Of a stretch of DNA of 64,000 nt, positions 26,264-35,261 are shown piece after piece (the first letter of the stretch is position 1; each line of letters begins with the position of its first letter). The notes beneath the pieces are model-generated. The model was not told the origin of the DNA, did no database searches, and saw nothing but the letters and a program-made list of their open reading frames with translations. The position numbers were made by a program, and so were the translations under genes. Source of the stretch: Chryseobacterium paridis (GTDB lineage: Bacteria > Bacteroidota > Bacteroidia > Flavobacteriales > Weeksellaceae); assembly GCF_016595215.1 (NCBI RefSeq), contig NZ_JAENHK010000001.1:372001-436000 (forward strand). The letters run 5' to 3'.

Positions 26264-27451
26264 ATGAAAAAAATTATTATCCTTTTTATTATTCTTTTTT
26301 CAGTAATAACTCATGCACAGCAAGGGAAACTGAGAAAGGTTGTTACAATAGGTTTTTTAAATGTTGAAAACTTATATGATACTATTCCATCTGCAGACTA
26401 TATTGATGGAACCAAAGCGATTGGTAACCCTGCATTTCACAGAAGTATTCCTATAGATTCCATTCAATTTTTAGAACATGAAAAATATGGTGGCCAGTGG
26501 AGCGATGTTTTGCTTAAAGGAAAAAAAGTTGTAAGATATCAAGGAGCATCTGATGAATTCACTCCCAAAAGTCCAAAGAATTACAACACTAAAATCTACA
26601 AAACCAAACTGGCTAATGAAGCAAAAGTAATCTCTGAGCTAGGTGCACAATATACCAAAACAGCACCTGCTATTGTTGGTCTGATAGAAATTGAAAATAG
26701 ACAAGTAATTGAGGATCTCATTAAGGAGCCAGCTTTGTTAAAATACGATTACGGGATTATCCATTACAACTCATATGATTACAGAGGAATCGATGTTGCT
26801 TTGATCTATCAAAAAAGAAGATTTACGGTAACCCACTCATTAAAAAAGGAACTGAAAATTTTTAATGAAAATGGAAAAAGAGAATACACAAGGGATATTC
26901 TTGTAGTTACAGGCTTTTTAGATAATGAAAAAGTGGCTTTCTTTATGAACCATTGGCCCTCAAGAAGAGGAGGTGAAGCAATTTCACTTCCTAAAAGAAA
27001 TGCTGCTGCTACCCTTTTAAAACAACAGATGGATAGTGTACGAACAGCTGACCCTTCGACGAAACTTTTTGCAATGGGAGATTTTAATGATGATCCTGTG
27101 AGTTCAAGTTTAAAAAATCATTTAAAGGCTGTAGGAAACCCGAAGGATTTAAGTGAAAACACCCCTTATTTAAATCTGATGTATCCTTTGTATAAAAAAG
27201 GAATTGCCTCTTTAGCTTACAAAGATACTCCGAACCTATTTGATCAAATTATAGTCTCTCAAAATCTAATTTCCGATAAGGTTACCAAAGAATATTCTAT
27301 TTATAAGACGGAAATTTATGCTCCTCCTTATTTAATCAATAAGGAAGGAAATTATAAAGGTTATCCTTTCAGGTCATGGAATGGAGATCAATTCACGGGT
27401 GGATACAGTGACCATTTCCCCGCATTTGTAATTGTTCAAAAAGAACCTTAG
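26264..27451 (+). CDS. Secreted endonuclease/exonuclease/phosphatase-family protein
   Basis: A 395-residue exported hydrolase with signal peptide MKKIIILFIILFSVITHAQQ. EEP-fold motifs are FLNVENLYDT (metal-binding Asn/Glu), VGLIEIENR (catalytic Glu), MNHWPSRRGG (active-site His region), AMGDFNDDP (GDFN signature) and GGYSDHFPAFV (terminal SDH motif). It is thus a nuclease or phosphodiesterase-type enzyme acting outside the cytoplasm. It is divergent from the TonB receptor/DUF5689 pair with a gap of about 215 bp. Together they look like a scavenging unit. Confidence 0.88.
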   Translation: MKKIIILFIILFSVITHAQQGKLRKVVTIGFLNVENLYDTIPSADYIDGTKAIGNPAFHRSIPIDSIQFLEHEKYGGQWSDVLLKGKKVVRYQGASDEFTPKSPKNYNTKIYKTKLANEAKVISELGAQYTKTAPAIVGLIEIENRQVIEDLIKEPALLKYDYGIIHYNSYDYRGIDVALIYQKRRFTVTHSLKKELKIFNENGKREYTRDILVVTGFLDNEKVAFFMNHWPSRRGGEAISLPKRNAAATLLKQQMDSVRTADPSTKLFAMGDFNDDPVSSSLKNHLKAVGNPKDLSENTPYLNLMYPLYKKGIASLAYKDTPNLFDQIIVSQNLISDKVTKEYSIYKTEIYAPPYLINKEGNYKGYPFRSWNGDQFTGGYSDHFPAFVIVQKEP

Positions 27452-27481
27452 TATAAAGTACTTTTGCGTAACTTTATAAGT

Positions 27482-27904
27482 ATGAAAACCCTGATCTTAA
27501 TACTATGCATATTTTGTCTCCCTCTTAGCTGTTCATCACAAAACAAGACTAAAACCGACAAAGAGAAATCTGAAATCAAACCATCGAAGAATGACGATGG
27601 AGAATGGGATATTAATGTTTTGGATACTCAATACGATTATTTCCTTAGCGCTATTGCTAAACCAATGAATCAATATTCAGAATCTTATCTAAAATCAAAA
27701 AATACATTATTGGTGAGTGAGTGGAATTCTTATTTCAGTTCCGGAAAATACAGAAATGTAATCGAATCATCTATAAGTTATGATCCAAAAGAAAATTATG
27801 GATTGAAGTTTGAGTACAAGCTTTATCAGGTCTTTGCTTATGTAAACTGGAAATATGGACTGCGGATGAATGGATTAAGTGGGAGTGATGTTACAAGATA
27901 TTAA
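27482..27904 (+). CDS. DUF6146-type lipoprotein
   Basis: A 140-residue lipoprotein (lipobox LSC in LCIFCLPLSCSSQ). A lysine-rich linker is followed by a compact domain with ILDTQYDYFLS-like, SESYLKSKN, VSEWNSYF, YDPKENYGL and YVNWKYGLR segments, matching the pattern of flavobacterial DUF6146. Function unknown. The start at 27482 gives a normal signal peptide; the ATG at 27464 adds six residues. It follows the EEP nuclease by 30 bp and is likely co-transcribed. Confidence 0.65.
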   Translation: MKTLILILCIFCLPLSCSSQNKTKTDKEKSEIKPSKNDDGEWDINVLDTQYDYFLSAIAKPMNQYSESYLKSKNTLLVSEWNSYFSSGKYRNVIESSISYDPKENYGLKFEYKLYQVFAYVNWKYGLRMNGLSGSDVTRY

Positions 27905-27933
27905 AAAAAGGTTCAGAAATTCTGAACCTTTTT
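27905..27933. terminator. Bidirectional intrinsic terminator
   Basis: AAAAAGGTTCAGAA (27905-27918) / TTCTGAACCTTTTT (27920-27933), an almost loopless perfect palindrome with A- and T-runs at the two ends. It serves the DUF6146 gene on plus and sodA on minus. Confidence 0.88.
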
Positions 27934-27952
27934 GCTTTATAAATAGTTAAAA

Positions 27953-28549
27953 TTATTTATTGAATAATTCTTCTACTTTATCCCAGTTTACTACGCTAAA
28001 GAAAGCTGCAACATAGTCAGGTCTTCTGTTTTGGTAGTTTAAATAATAAGCATGTTCCCAAACATCTAATCCTAAAACCGGAGTTCCTTTAACATCTGCA
28101 ACAGGCATTAGAGGATTATCTTGATTTGGAGTAGAAGATACAGAAACAGAACCGTCTGCATTTTTCACTAACCAAGCCCATCCAGAACCGAATCTTGTTT
28201 TAGCAGCTTCTGAAAAGTCAGTTTTGAATTTCTCAAGACCTCCATAATTTTCGATAGCAGCTTTTACATTTCCAACTGGTTCTTTGCTTCCTCCAGGAGT
28301 TAAAATTTCCCAGAATAAAGAGTGGTTAAAATGTCCACCTCCATTATTTCTTACTGCAGGCTTATCAGTTCCGATTTTGCAGATTTCTTCAATAGTTTTT
28401 CCAGCTAGGTCAGTCCCTTCAATTGCTTTATTTAAATTATCTATATAAGCCTGATGGTGCTTTGTATAGTGAATTTCCATAGTTTTTGCATCAATTGTTG
28501 GCTCTAATGCATCATACGCATATCCTAGTTTTGGTAATTCAAATGACAT
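27953..28549 (-). CDS. sodA: Superoxide dismutase (Fe/Mn family)
   Basis: Cytosolic enzyme that converts superoxide to hydrogen peroxide and oxygen. The 198-residue protein shows the four metal ligands in their usual motifs: [16 protein letters not shown] (first His), HFNHSLFW (second His) and [20 protein letters not shown] (Asp and third His). [12 protein letters not shown] and SGWAWLV are characteristic. Fe versus Mn preference cannot be settled by eye. It has its own promoter (28575-28606) and is monocistronic. Confidence 0.95.
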   Translation of the reverse strand: MSFELPKLGYAYDALEPTIDAKTMEIHYTKHHQAYIDNLNKAIEGTDLAGKTIEEICKIGTDKPAVRNNGGGHFNHSLFWEILTPGGSKEPVGNVKAAIENYGGLEKFKTDFSEAAKTRFGSGWAWLVKNADGSVSVSSTPNQDNPLMPVADVKGTPVLGLDVWEHAYYLNYQNRRPDYVAAFFSVVNWDKVEELFNK

Positions 28550-28574
28550 AATTTTTATTTTTAATGTTATATTC

Positions 28575-28606
28575 CAAAGTTAGCCATTAATTGACCGATT
28601 ATCAAA
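28575..28606 (-). promoter_or_regulatory. sodA promoter (-33 TTTG, -7 TAACTTTG)
   Basis: On the minus strand TTTG (28606-28603), 20 bp, then TAACTTTG (28582-28575), matching the Bacteroidota consensus. The ATG at 28549 lies 25 nt downstream. Confidence 0.7.
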
Positions 28607-28672
28607 AATAGCGGATTATTTTAATAAATCTTTAACATTGATGGATTAGATTCAAAATATCTTATTTAAAGT

Positions 28673-28704
28673 AAAAAGCACAGATTTTATAACCTGTGCT
28701 TTTT
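28673..28704 (-). terminator. Intrinsic terminator of rho
   Basis: AAAAAGCACAG (28673-28683) / CTGTGCTTTTT (28694-28704) with a 10-nt loop. On the minus strand it is followed by U-rich sequence. Confidence 0.82.
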
Positions 28705-28725
28705 ATGTAACAATATTAAATTAAT

Positions 28726-30528
28726 CTATCTATTCATAGACATCAGGAATTCTTCATTATTAAGAGTTCCTTTGATGTTTTTATTTACAAATTCCATAGC
28801 TTCTACAGGATTCATTTCAGAAAGGTATTTTCTAAAGATCCACATTCTTTGAGAAGTAACTTCATCAAGAAGTAAATCATCTCTCCTTGTACTGGAAGAT
28901 ACCAGATCAATAGCTGGATAGATTCTTCTGTTAGCTATTTTTCTATCTAATTGAAGTTCCATATTACCAGTACCTTTAAATTCTTCAAAGATTACCTCGT
29001 CCATTTTAGAACCTGTATCAATAAGTGCAGTAGCAATAATCGTTAAAGATCCTCCTCCTTCAATTTTTCTTGCAGCTCCAAAGAATCTTTTCGGCTTATG
29101 TAAAGCATTAGCATCTACCCCTCCGGAAAGAACCTTTCCTGAAGCAGGTGTCACTGTATTGTATGCTCTTGCCAATCTTGTGATTGAGTCTAGTAAAATA
29201 ACCACATCATGTCCGCATTCAACCATTCTCTGGGCTTTTGCTAAAACAAGGTTGGCAACTTTTACATGTTTCTCTGCTGCTTCATCAAATGTAGAAGCGA
29301 TTACTTCTGCATTTACGCTTCTCTCCATATCAGTAACCTCCTCAGGACGTTCGTCGATAAGAAGAACCATCATATAAACTTCAGGGTGATTCGCTGCAAT
29401 AGAGTTGGCAATATCTTTAAGCAACATTGTTTTACCCGTTTTAGGTTGCGCAACAATCATTGCTCTTTGTCCTTTTCCAATAGGAGCAAAAAGATCTACG
29501 ATTCTCGTAGAAATAGTTGAATTGCTTCCTGCCAGATTAAATTTCTCTTCAGGGAAAAGTGGTGTTAAATATTCGAAAGCTACACGATCCTTGATAAATG
29601 CTAAATCACGACCGTTGACCTCAGTAGGTTTTAATAATGAGAAATATTTTTCCCCTTCTTTTGGAAGTCTTACAATACCTTTAACGGTATCTCCAGTCTT
29701 TAATCCAAAATTTCTGATCTGTGCAGTAGACACATACACATCATCTGGAGAGGAGATATAACTAAAATCAGAAGAACGTAAGAAACCATAATTATCCGGA
29801 AGAATCTCAAGAACACCTTCTATACTCACCATCCCATCAAAATGGAATTCTTTTTTAGATTCGTGGTGCTCTTCCTGCTTATCAGAATGCCTGTTTTGGT
29901 TCTGATTGTGGCTTTGATTTTGATTCTGGTTTTGATTTTTATGAGAGTTTCCACTGTTCTGTGGATGATTGTGACTTTTTTGAGGTCTAGCCTGCTGAGG
30001 GTTATTCGGCTTTTCTTCTGCTGGAGCAGATTCTTGAGTCTCTGTGTTTTTTGGGGCTTCGGTTCTTTCTTGAACTGGTGCTTCTGCATTACCAGTATTG
30101 GGAAGAACTCTCTTTCTTTTTTTCTTTGCCTGAGATGAAGCAGGTGCTTCTTGTGGTACTGAAGCTGTAGTTTCTTCCTGCTTTGGTATTTCAGCAACAA
30201 TTTCTTTTTCTTCTACCTTTTCTTCAGCGCTCGTTACTGTTTCTGTTGGAACTTTATTTTCCGTTTTAGGTTTTGCCGTTCTCTTCGGAGCGGCTTTTTT
30301 AGCAGGGGTTTTAATTTCTTTCTCCACCGCTTTTTCCTCAGTGGTTACACTGTTTTCTGTGGTGTTGAAATAATCTTTGGTGACTTTAGGGTTTGAAGCT
30401 TGAAAATCAAGAACAGCAAAAATTTTATCATTTTCAGTGCTGTTTCTTGCAACTTTAACGCCTAAATCTTTTAAGATTTTAGTCAATTCCGTTACGGATT
30501 TTGACCTTAACGTTTCAATGTTAAACAT
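28726..30528 (-). CDS. rho: Transcription termination factor Rho
   Basis: Hexameric RNA-dependent ATPase/translocase. The 600-residue protein begins with a Rho_N helix domain ([16 protein letters not shown]). A long low-complexity insert (about residues 60-235) is rich in Lys/Glu/Pro and then Asn/Gln/His ([14 protein letters not shown]). Next come the RNA-binding cold-shock domain ([16 protein letters not shown]) and the ATPase core with Walker [16 protein letters not shown], Walker [15 protein letters not shown], the Q-loop [21 protein letters not shown] and the R-loop. E. coli Rho has about 420 residues; the extra length is the disordered insert common in Bacteroidota Rho. Confidence 0.95.
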   Translation of the reverse strand: MFNIETLRSKSVTELTKILKDLGVKVARNSTENDKIFAVLDFQASNPKVTKDYFNTTENSVTTEEKAVEKEIKTPAKKAAPKRTAKPKTENKVPTETVTSAEEKVEEKEIVAEIPKQEETTASVPQEAPASSQAKKKRKRVLPNTGNAEAPVQERTEAPKNTETQESAPAEEKPNNPQQARPQKSHNHPQNSGNSHKNQNQNQNQSHNQNQNRHSDKQEEHHESKKEFHFDGMVSIEGVLEILPDNYGFLRSSDFSYISSPDDVYVSTAQIRNFGLKTGDTVKGIVRLPKEGEKYFSLLKPTEVNGRDLAFIKDRVAFEYLTPLFPEEKFNLAGSNSTISTRIVDLFAPIGKGQRAMIVAQPKTGKTMLLKDIANSIAANHPEVYMMVLLIDERPEEVTDMERSVNAEVIASTFDEAAEKHVKVANLVLAKAQRMVECGHDVVILLDSITRLARAYNTVTPASGKVLSGGVDANALHKPKRFFGAARKIEGGGSLTIIATALIDTGSKMDEVIFEEFKGTGNMELQLDRKIANRRIYPAIDLVSSSTRRDDLLLDEVTSQRMWIFRKYLSEMNPVEAMEFVNKNIKGTLNNEEFLMSMNR

Positions 30529-30606
30529 ATGTATGTAAAAATGTAATTAATTGTGAGTAAGAAAAGTAAGTCCGGTGACTTTTGTTTTCAAGTACATTGT
30601 ATAATG

Positions 30607-30637
30607 CAAATCTACACTTATTTTTGAATTGTGCAAA
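30607..30637 (-). promoter_or_regulatory. rho promoter (-33 TTTG, -7 TAGATTTG)
   Basis: On the minus strand TTTG (30637-30634), 19 bp, TAGATTTG (30614-30607), about 78 nt before the rho ATG. It interleaves with the plus-strand promoter at 30623-30653. Confidence 0.72.
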
Positions 30638-30653
30638 ATTTATGCTACTTTTG
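30623..30653 (+). promoter_or_regulatory. Promoter of the DUF4293 gene (-33 TTTG, -7 TACTTTTG)
   Basis: TTTG (30623-30626), 19 bp, TACTTTTG (30646-30653), an ideal Bacteroidota promoter, 18 nt before the ATG at 30672. Its -33 box lies inside the spacer of the rho promoter on the other strand. Confidence 0.72.
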
Positions 30654-30671
30654 CCCAGAATTTAATATTCC

Positions 30672-31061
30672 ATGTTACAAAGAATACAAACTATATGGAC
30701 TTTTCTGGCAGTTTTAGCTGCGGTTTTTCTTTTCATCACCGGACAAGATGTTGCTGTTTTTGGTAATATTCCTGTTGTAGATGGTGCAAGTATTGCACTG
30801 GTTTTGATTGGATTGCTTAGTGTATTTAGTTTTAAAAACAGAAAAAGACAAATCTTGCTGAACACAATCAGCATTATTATAAACGCTTTGTTGATTGGTG
30901 TATTGGCTTATTGGCTACTCAACTTACCCGGAGGAATTCAATTTCCTGAGAAGGGTATTGAGCCTACTTTCCCTTTGATTGCGATTATTTGTTTGTTTAT
31001 TTCAAACATTTATATCCGTAAAGATGAGAGGCTCGTAAAATCTGTAGACAGACTTCGATAA
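30672..31061 (+). CDS. DUF4293 membrane protein
   Basis: A 129-residue inner-membrane protein with four hydrophobic helices (about 6-26, 38-54, 66-86, 97-115) and a short basic C-terminal tail (RKDERLVKSVDRLR). The opening MLQRIQTIWTFLA matches Bacteroidota DUF4293 proteins. No enzymatic motif is visible and the function is unknown. It is divergent from rho, from which it is separated by two interleaved promoters, and is followed by its own terminator. Confidence 0.78.
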   Translation: MLQRIQTIWTFLAVLAAVFLFITGQDVAVFGNIPVVDGASIALVLIGLLSVFSFKNRKRQILLNTISIIINALLIGVLAYWLLNLPGGIQFPEKGIEPTFPLIAIICLFISNIYIRKDERLVKSVDRLR

Positions 31062-31085
31062 CCTTACAACGATTTTTTGAGTAAG

Positions 31086-31113
31086 AACAGCTTCTTTTGG
31101 AGCTGTTTTTTAT
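31086..31113 (+). terminator. Intrinsic terminator
   Basis: AACAGCT (31086-31092) / AGCTGTT (31101-31107) followed by a T-run. It closes the DUF4293 gene. Confidence 0.75.
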
Positions 31114-31235
31114 TTTTAATCTCTATTTAAATGGTTACCTTTAGGTTCTCATGAAAAGGCTTTTTAATATTTTTTTTAAAAGCCTGCAACATTTTCTATA
31201 ATTCAACGACATATAAACTTATAATAAGGATTCCA

Positions 31236-32159
31236 ATGAAAAAAATAGCTTACCTTACTTTCTCGCTTTTCTCTGTAATTACATTTGCTCAGGAAGTACA
31301 AACCAGTACAGTTACTACTGTTCTTTCAACCTTAGCATCTGATGAAATGAAAGGCCGTGAAATAGGAACACCGGAAAATGATAATGCAGCCAACTATATT
31401 GCCAAGCTTTTTAAAGAAAACAATTTAGAGTACTGTACAGGAAATTCTTATCTCGTTCCTTTCCAGTATAAGGGAAAAACAGTGTATAATGTCTGCGGAA
31501 TCAAAAAAGGGAAAACAGATAAATACCTAGGTTTTTCCGGACATTTTGATCACATCGGGACAAGTAAAAAAAGTGGTGATAACATTTACAACGGAGCTGA
31601 TGATGATGCCAGCGGAATTACTACCCTAGTAGGAATTGCTGATTATTTCAAAAACAAGACTCCTGAATTTTCAATGGCATTTATTGCATTTAATGGAGAA
31701 GAAAAAGGAATGTTGGGTTCCAGAGCTATTTCAAAGGATACCAACTTAGACCCTATCTACAATAATTTATCTGCTCTCTTCAATTTTGAGATGGTTGCTA
31801 CAGAATCTCAGTTTGGGAAAAATGCTTTATTTATGACAGGTGATGAATTTTCTGACCTGGATGAATTATTTAATCAAAATGCAGCAGGTGGTTTAAAAAT
31901 ATATCCTGACCCCTATGCTTCACAACAATTATTCTACAGATCAGACAATGTAAGTTTTGTAAAAAAGAAAATAATTGCGCATTCATTTTCCACAGTTGAT
32001 ATGACCAAAGCTACTCATTATCACAACGAAAGCGATGATGTATCCATCGTAGATTTTAATAATCTTACTCAAATCATCAATAATCTAGGGAAGACTTTAG
32101 AAAAATTAAGTCCAAAGAATTTTACTCCAAAATATAACGATAAGGTAAAATTCAATTAA
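31236..32159 (+). CDS. Secreted M28-family zinc peptidase
   Basis: A 307-residue exported metallopeptidase with signal peptide ending VITFAQE. M28 motifs: FSGHFDHIG (first His/Asp zinc ligands), NGADDDASGITTL (bridging Asp), FNGEEKGMLGSRA (catalytic Glu and zinc Glu), FEMVA (fourth ligand region) and FSTVDMTKATHYHNESDD (last His). It is expected to be an aminopeptidase acting in the periplasm or outside the cell. The next gene is an ABC exporter 53 bp away with its own promoter. Confidence 0.88.
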   Translation: MKKIAYLTFSLFSVITFAQEVQTSTVTTVLSTLASDEMKGREIGTPENDNAANYIAKLFKENNLEYCTGNSYLVPFQYKGKTVYNVCGIKKGKTDKYLGFSGHFDHIGTSKKSGDNIYNGADDDASGITTLVGIADYFKNKTPEFSMAFIAFNGEEKGMLGSRAISKDTNLDPIYNNLSALFNFEMVATESQFGKNALFMTGDEFSDLDELFNQNAAGGLKIYPDPYASQQLFYRSDNVSFVKKKIIAHSFSTVDMTKATHYHNESDDVSIVDFNNLTQIINNLGKTLEKLSPKNFTPKYNDKVKFN

Positions 32160-32184
32160 AAACGTCTACTCTTTTAAAATTACG

Positions 32185-32192
32185 TAATTTTG
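32185..32192 (+). promoter_or_regulatory. -7 promoter element of the MsbA-like ABC exporter
   Basis: TAATTTTG, exact TAnnTTTG match, 20 nt before the ATG at 32213. The -33 region has a T-rich stretch but no exact TTTG. Confidence 0.5.
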
Positions 32193-32212
32193 CGTTTCCA
32201 ATTTTTTCATTA

Positions 32213-34051
32213 ATGAACGAATATAAAAAAATACTAAAATTCGCAAAACCACACCAGAAATACATTTATGGAAGTTTATTCTTCAACCTTATGTATTCTG
32301 TGTTTCAGATAGCTTCTTTAGGAACTATTTTACCGGTTTTGGGAATGCTTTTTGGTACTATAAAACCCGAGAAATATGAATCAGCACCTGTTTATTCAGG
32401 AGATATTCTTGATTTCTTTTCTTACATAAAAGACTATTCTAATTACTTTGTACAAAGTATGGTTACAGAGTATGGTTCACTGAAAGTACTTGCATGGCTG
32501 TGTATAATCACTGCTTTCATGTTTCTTTTGAGAAATGCCTTCCGTTATTTCGGATCTTTTCTCTTGATTAATTACCGGGTAGGTGTTACCAAGGATCTGC
32601 GAGGAGCCATGTACCGTAAAATACTTTCCTTACCTGTTTCATTTTTTACTGAAAGCAGAAAAGGGGATCTGATGTCCCGTATGTCAAATGACGTTGGCGA
32701 AGTGGAAGGGAATATTTTAGGCAGTTTGATAGATTTGATCAACGCACCATTTATGTTGATCAGTACATTAATAACATTATTCTTTTTAAGCCCTGAAATG
32801 ACTCTTTTTTCATTACTGGTTCTGCCTGTAATGGGAACGATGATCGCTTTGGTTGGAAAAAGCCTTAAAAAAGATTCTCATGAGGCTCAGCACGAGATGG
32901 GAAATATATTTTCTATAGTAGATGAAACCTTAAAATCCTCAAAGGTTATCAAGATCTTTAATGCTGAGAAAATAATGGACACCAGATTCATGAAATCTAT
33001 GAATAAATGGATTTCCAGCTCCATAAGTTTGGGCAGAAAAAAAGAACTTGCTTCGCCAATGAGCGAATTTTTGGGATCTATCACATTTTTGATCATTGCA
33101 TGGTATGGAGGAAAGCAAATTATTGTGGAGCAAAGCATTTCACCGGCAGACTTTCTGGTTTTCTTAGGAATGTTCTTCCAGATATTACCTCCCGCAAAAA
33201 GTTTATCAACCTCTATTTCTAATGTTCAGAAAGGAGAAGCTTCTTTAAAAAGAGTATTGGAAATTTTAGATGCAGATGTAAAAATTGAAGAAGTAGCTGC
33301 TCCGGTTTCAATATCTACCCTTCAGAATAATATCCATTTCAAAGATATTGGATTCTATTATGATAAAGATAATCTAATTCTTAAAAATTTCAATTTAACA
33401 ATTCCTAAAGGAAAGACAGTTGCTTTGGTTGGACAAAGTGGAAGTGGAAAAACAACAATTGCTAACCTTTTAGCAAGATTTTATGATGTTTCAGAAGGTG
33501 AAATTCTCATTGACAACACTGATATTAAACACCTAAAATTGCAAGAATATAGAAAGCTTTTAGGAATGGTAACTCAGGAGTCTGTATTATTTAATGATTC
33601 TGTTTACAATAATATTCTGATGGGTAAACCTGAAGCGACCAAAGAAGAGGTGATTGCAGCAGCTAAAGTTGCCAATGCAGATAATTTCATCACACAACTT
33701 CCAAATGGTTATGATACCAATATCGGAGATGACGGTGGTAAATTATCAGGAGGTCAGAAACAAAGGGTTTCCATCGCAAGAGCAGTCCTTAAAAACCCAC
33801 CAATTATGATCTTGGATGAAGCAACTTCAGCTTTGGATACGGAGTCTGAAAAATTTGTACAGGATGCTTTGGAAAAAATGATGGAAAACAGAACATCATT
33901 AGTTATTGCCCACAGGCTTTCAACAATACAAAAGGCTGACTGGATTGTGGTAATGGAAAAAGGAGACATTGTAGAGCAAGGTAGTCACCATGATCTTATT
34001 GCGAAGAGAGGTGTTTACCACAAATTAGTTGAGCTTCAAAATTTTGATTAA
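32213..34051 (+). CDS. ABC exporter, fused permease and ATPase (MsbA/lipid A-type)
   Basis: A 612-residue half-transporter. The membrane domain has six helices (about residues 20-345), with the coupling motif LPVSFFTESRKGDLMSRMSNDV. The ATPase is complete: Walker A VGQSGSGKTTIANL, Q-loop VTQESVLFNDSV, signature KLSGGQKQRVSIARA, Walker B IMILDEATSALDTES and H-loop AHRLSTI. By family it may flip lipid A-core or other lipids; there is no C39 domain and no linked cargo gene. It is probably the MsbA-like exporter of the cell, though multidrug export is possible. Confidence 0.85.
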   Translation: MNEYKKILKFAKPHQKYIYGSLFFNLMYSVFQIASLGTILPVLGMLFGTIKPEKYESAPVYSGDILDFFSYIKDYSNYFVQSMVTEYGSLKVLAWLCIITAFMFLLRNAFRYFGSFLLINYRVGVTKDLRGAMYRKILSLPVSFFTESRKGDLMSRMSNDVGEVEGNILGSLIDLINAPFMLISTLITLFFLSPEMTLFSLLVLPVMGTMIALVGKSLKKDSHEAQHEMGNIFSIVDETLKSSKVIKIFNAEKIMDTRFMKSMNKWISSSISLGRKKELASPMSEFLGSITFLIIAWYGGKQIIVEQSISPADFLVFLGMFFQILPPAKSLSTSISNVQKGEASLKRVLEILDADVKIEEVAAPVSISTLQNNIHFKDIGFYYDKDNLILKNFNLTIPKGKTVALVGQSGSGKTTIANLLARFYDVSEGEILIDNTDIKHLKLQEYRKLLGMVTQESVLFNDSVYNNILMGKPEATKEEVIAAAKVANADNFITQLPNGYDTNIGDDGGKLSGGQKQRVSIARAVLKNPPIMILDEATSALDTESEKFVQDALEKMMENRTSLVIAHRLSTIQKADWIVVMEKGDIVEQGSHHDLIAKRGVYHKLVELQNFD

Positions 34052-34074
34052 ATCTTTTTAAATTTCAATTTAAA

Positions 34075-34425
34075 ATGAATCCTATACAAGAGTATTTCTA
34101 CAGAATCGAAGAACCTGCCAGAAGTACTCTTTTGTTTTTAAGAAAAAAGATCCTGGAATCTGATCAGGAGAACATTACTGAAACTCTCAGCTTTGGTCTC
34201 CCATTTTTTAAATACAAAAAGAAAATGCTATGCTACCTGTATTATAGCAAAAAGCATAAAAAACATTACATTAGTTTTTATCACGGCGACCGACTGGATG
34301 CTCCTGAATTAATGCAGGAAGGCAGAAAGAAGTTTAAAATCCTTTTAATTGATATGGAGGAGGATTTACCTGTCCCATTTATTTTAGAGCTTATAAATGA
34401 GGTGAAAAAGCTTATTAGGGCTTAG
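34075..34425 (+). CDS. DUF1801 (YdhG-like) protein
   Basis: A 116-residue cytosolic protein of the iron-chaperone-like YdhG/DUF1801 fold. Motifs seen are an N-terminal helix segment around ARSTLLFLRKKILE, ETLSFGLPFFKYKKKMLCYLYY and SFYHGDRLD. The C-terminal part (KFKILLIDMEEDLP) completes the fold. Its function is not established. It follows the ABC exporter gene by 23 bp and probably shares the transcript. Confidence 0.75.
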   Translation: MNPIQEYFYRIEEPARSTLLFLRKKILESDQENITETLSFGLPFFKYKKKMLCYLYYSKKHKKHYISFYHGDRLDAPELMQEGRKKFKILLIDMEEDLPVPFILELINEVKKLIRA

Positions 34426-34429
34426 GAAT

Positions 34430-34553
34430 TAGGATATAGGGAAAAGGGCCAAACCTTTAAGCTCGAATTTCCGTGCTCGTCTTTATTAACAGAAATAGGA
34501 TTGGTTGTTTTTGTACTATTCGTGAGAAAATATTCGTGTCATTTGTGTTTAAA
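34430..34553. other. Non-coding spacer resembling a degenerate dispersed intergenic sequence
   Basis: A stretch without ORF that contains TTCGTGAGAAAATATTCGTG and CATTTGTGTTTAAAT. Similar ATTCGTGxCATTxGTGTT phrases recur between genes in many Bacteroidota genomes. I see no RNA-gene structure in it. Confidence 0.35.
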
Positions 34554-34583
34554 TAAAAAAGACTGCTTCCTTTGAAACAGTCC
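34554..34583 (-). terminator. Intrinsic terminator of psd
   Basis: GACTG (34561-34565) and TTC (34567-34569) pair with GAA (34574-34576) and CAGTC (34578-34582). On the minus strand a T-run follows (complement of 34554-34560). Confidence 0.75.
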
Positions 34584-34604
34584 TTAATATATTTTTGAAT
34601 TAAT

Positions 34605-35258
34605 TTATTCTTTCATTTTTGCTATAACATCCAATCCTCCTTTTGTTATATCTCCAATTTTACAGATAATCTCAGTATCTAAAGGTAGGAATACATCCAT
34701 TCTTGAACCGAATTTTATGAAACCAAATTCATGACCTGCTTTTGCCTGATCTCCTTCATTACAATAGAAAACAATTCTTCTGGCAACATAACCCGCAATC
34801 TGTCTGAAAACAACTTTATGGTTTGTTAAACTTTCAATGGCTACTGTTGTTCTTTCATTCTCGGTAGAAGATTTTTCGTGCCATGCAACTAGATATTTCC
34901 CCGGGTGGTATTTTTTATAGATCACTTCTCCTGAAACAGGGTATCTACAAATATGCACATTCAAAGGAGACATGAAAATAGAAACCTGAATTGCTTTTCC
35001 TTTTATGAATTCTGTTTCCTCAACTTCTTTTATCATTACTACCTTTCCATCTACAGGTGCAATGACATTCTCTTTATGATCAAGAATATCCCGGTTAGGA
35101 ACTCTGAAAAACCAAAATACCAAACTGTAAACAACCAATAAAGGTAAAATGATCAACAGCGACCACATTTTAAGAAAATAAATTGCTAAGGCTCCAATTA
35201 TAATGAAAAGTATTGTGGCTACAGTAATCGTTCCTTTTGATTCTTTATGTAATTTCAT
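34605..35258 (-). CDS. psd: Phosphatidylserine decarboxylase family protein
   Basis: Makes phosphatidylethanolamine from phosphatidylserine at the inner membrane. The 217-residue short-form pro-enzyme has two N-terminal helices (about 12-48), then VIAPVDGKVVMIKE, SIFMSPLNVHICRYPVSGEV and YNCE-type RIVFYCNEGDQ. It carries the self-cleavage site in IKFGSRMDVFLP, where Ser becomes the pyruvoyl group. It is 3 bp downstream of cdsA, so phospholipid genes cdsA and psd form an operon with the LUD gene. pssA is not in the window. Confidence 0.92.
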   Translation of the reverse strand: MKLHKESKGTITVATILFIIIGALAIYFLKMWSLLIILPLLVVYSLVFWFFRVPNRDILDHKENVIAPVDGKVVMIKEVEETEFIKGKAIQVSIFMSPLNVHICRYPVSGEVIYKKYHPGKYLVAWHEKSSTENERTTVAIESLTNHKVVFRQIAGYVARRIVFYCNEGDQAKAGHEFGFIKFGSRMDVFLPLDTEIICKIGDITKGGLDVIAKMKE

Positions 35259-35261
35259 GAG

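Noticed and set aside
29826..30200. Lys/Gln-rich ORFs on both strands around the rho insert
   Set aside because: They are shadow frames of the low-complexity Asn/Gln/His/Lys region of rho.
32213..34051. The second ABC exporter as a part of the lanthipeptide system
   Set aside because: It has no C39 domain, is 18 kb away among housekeeping genes, and fits an MsbA-type exporter.
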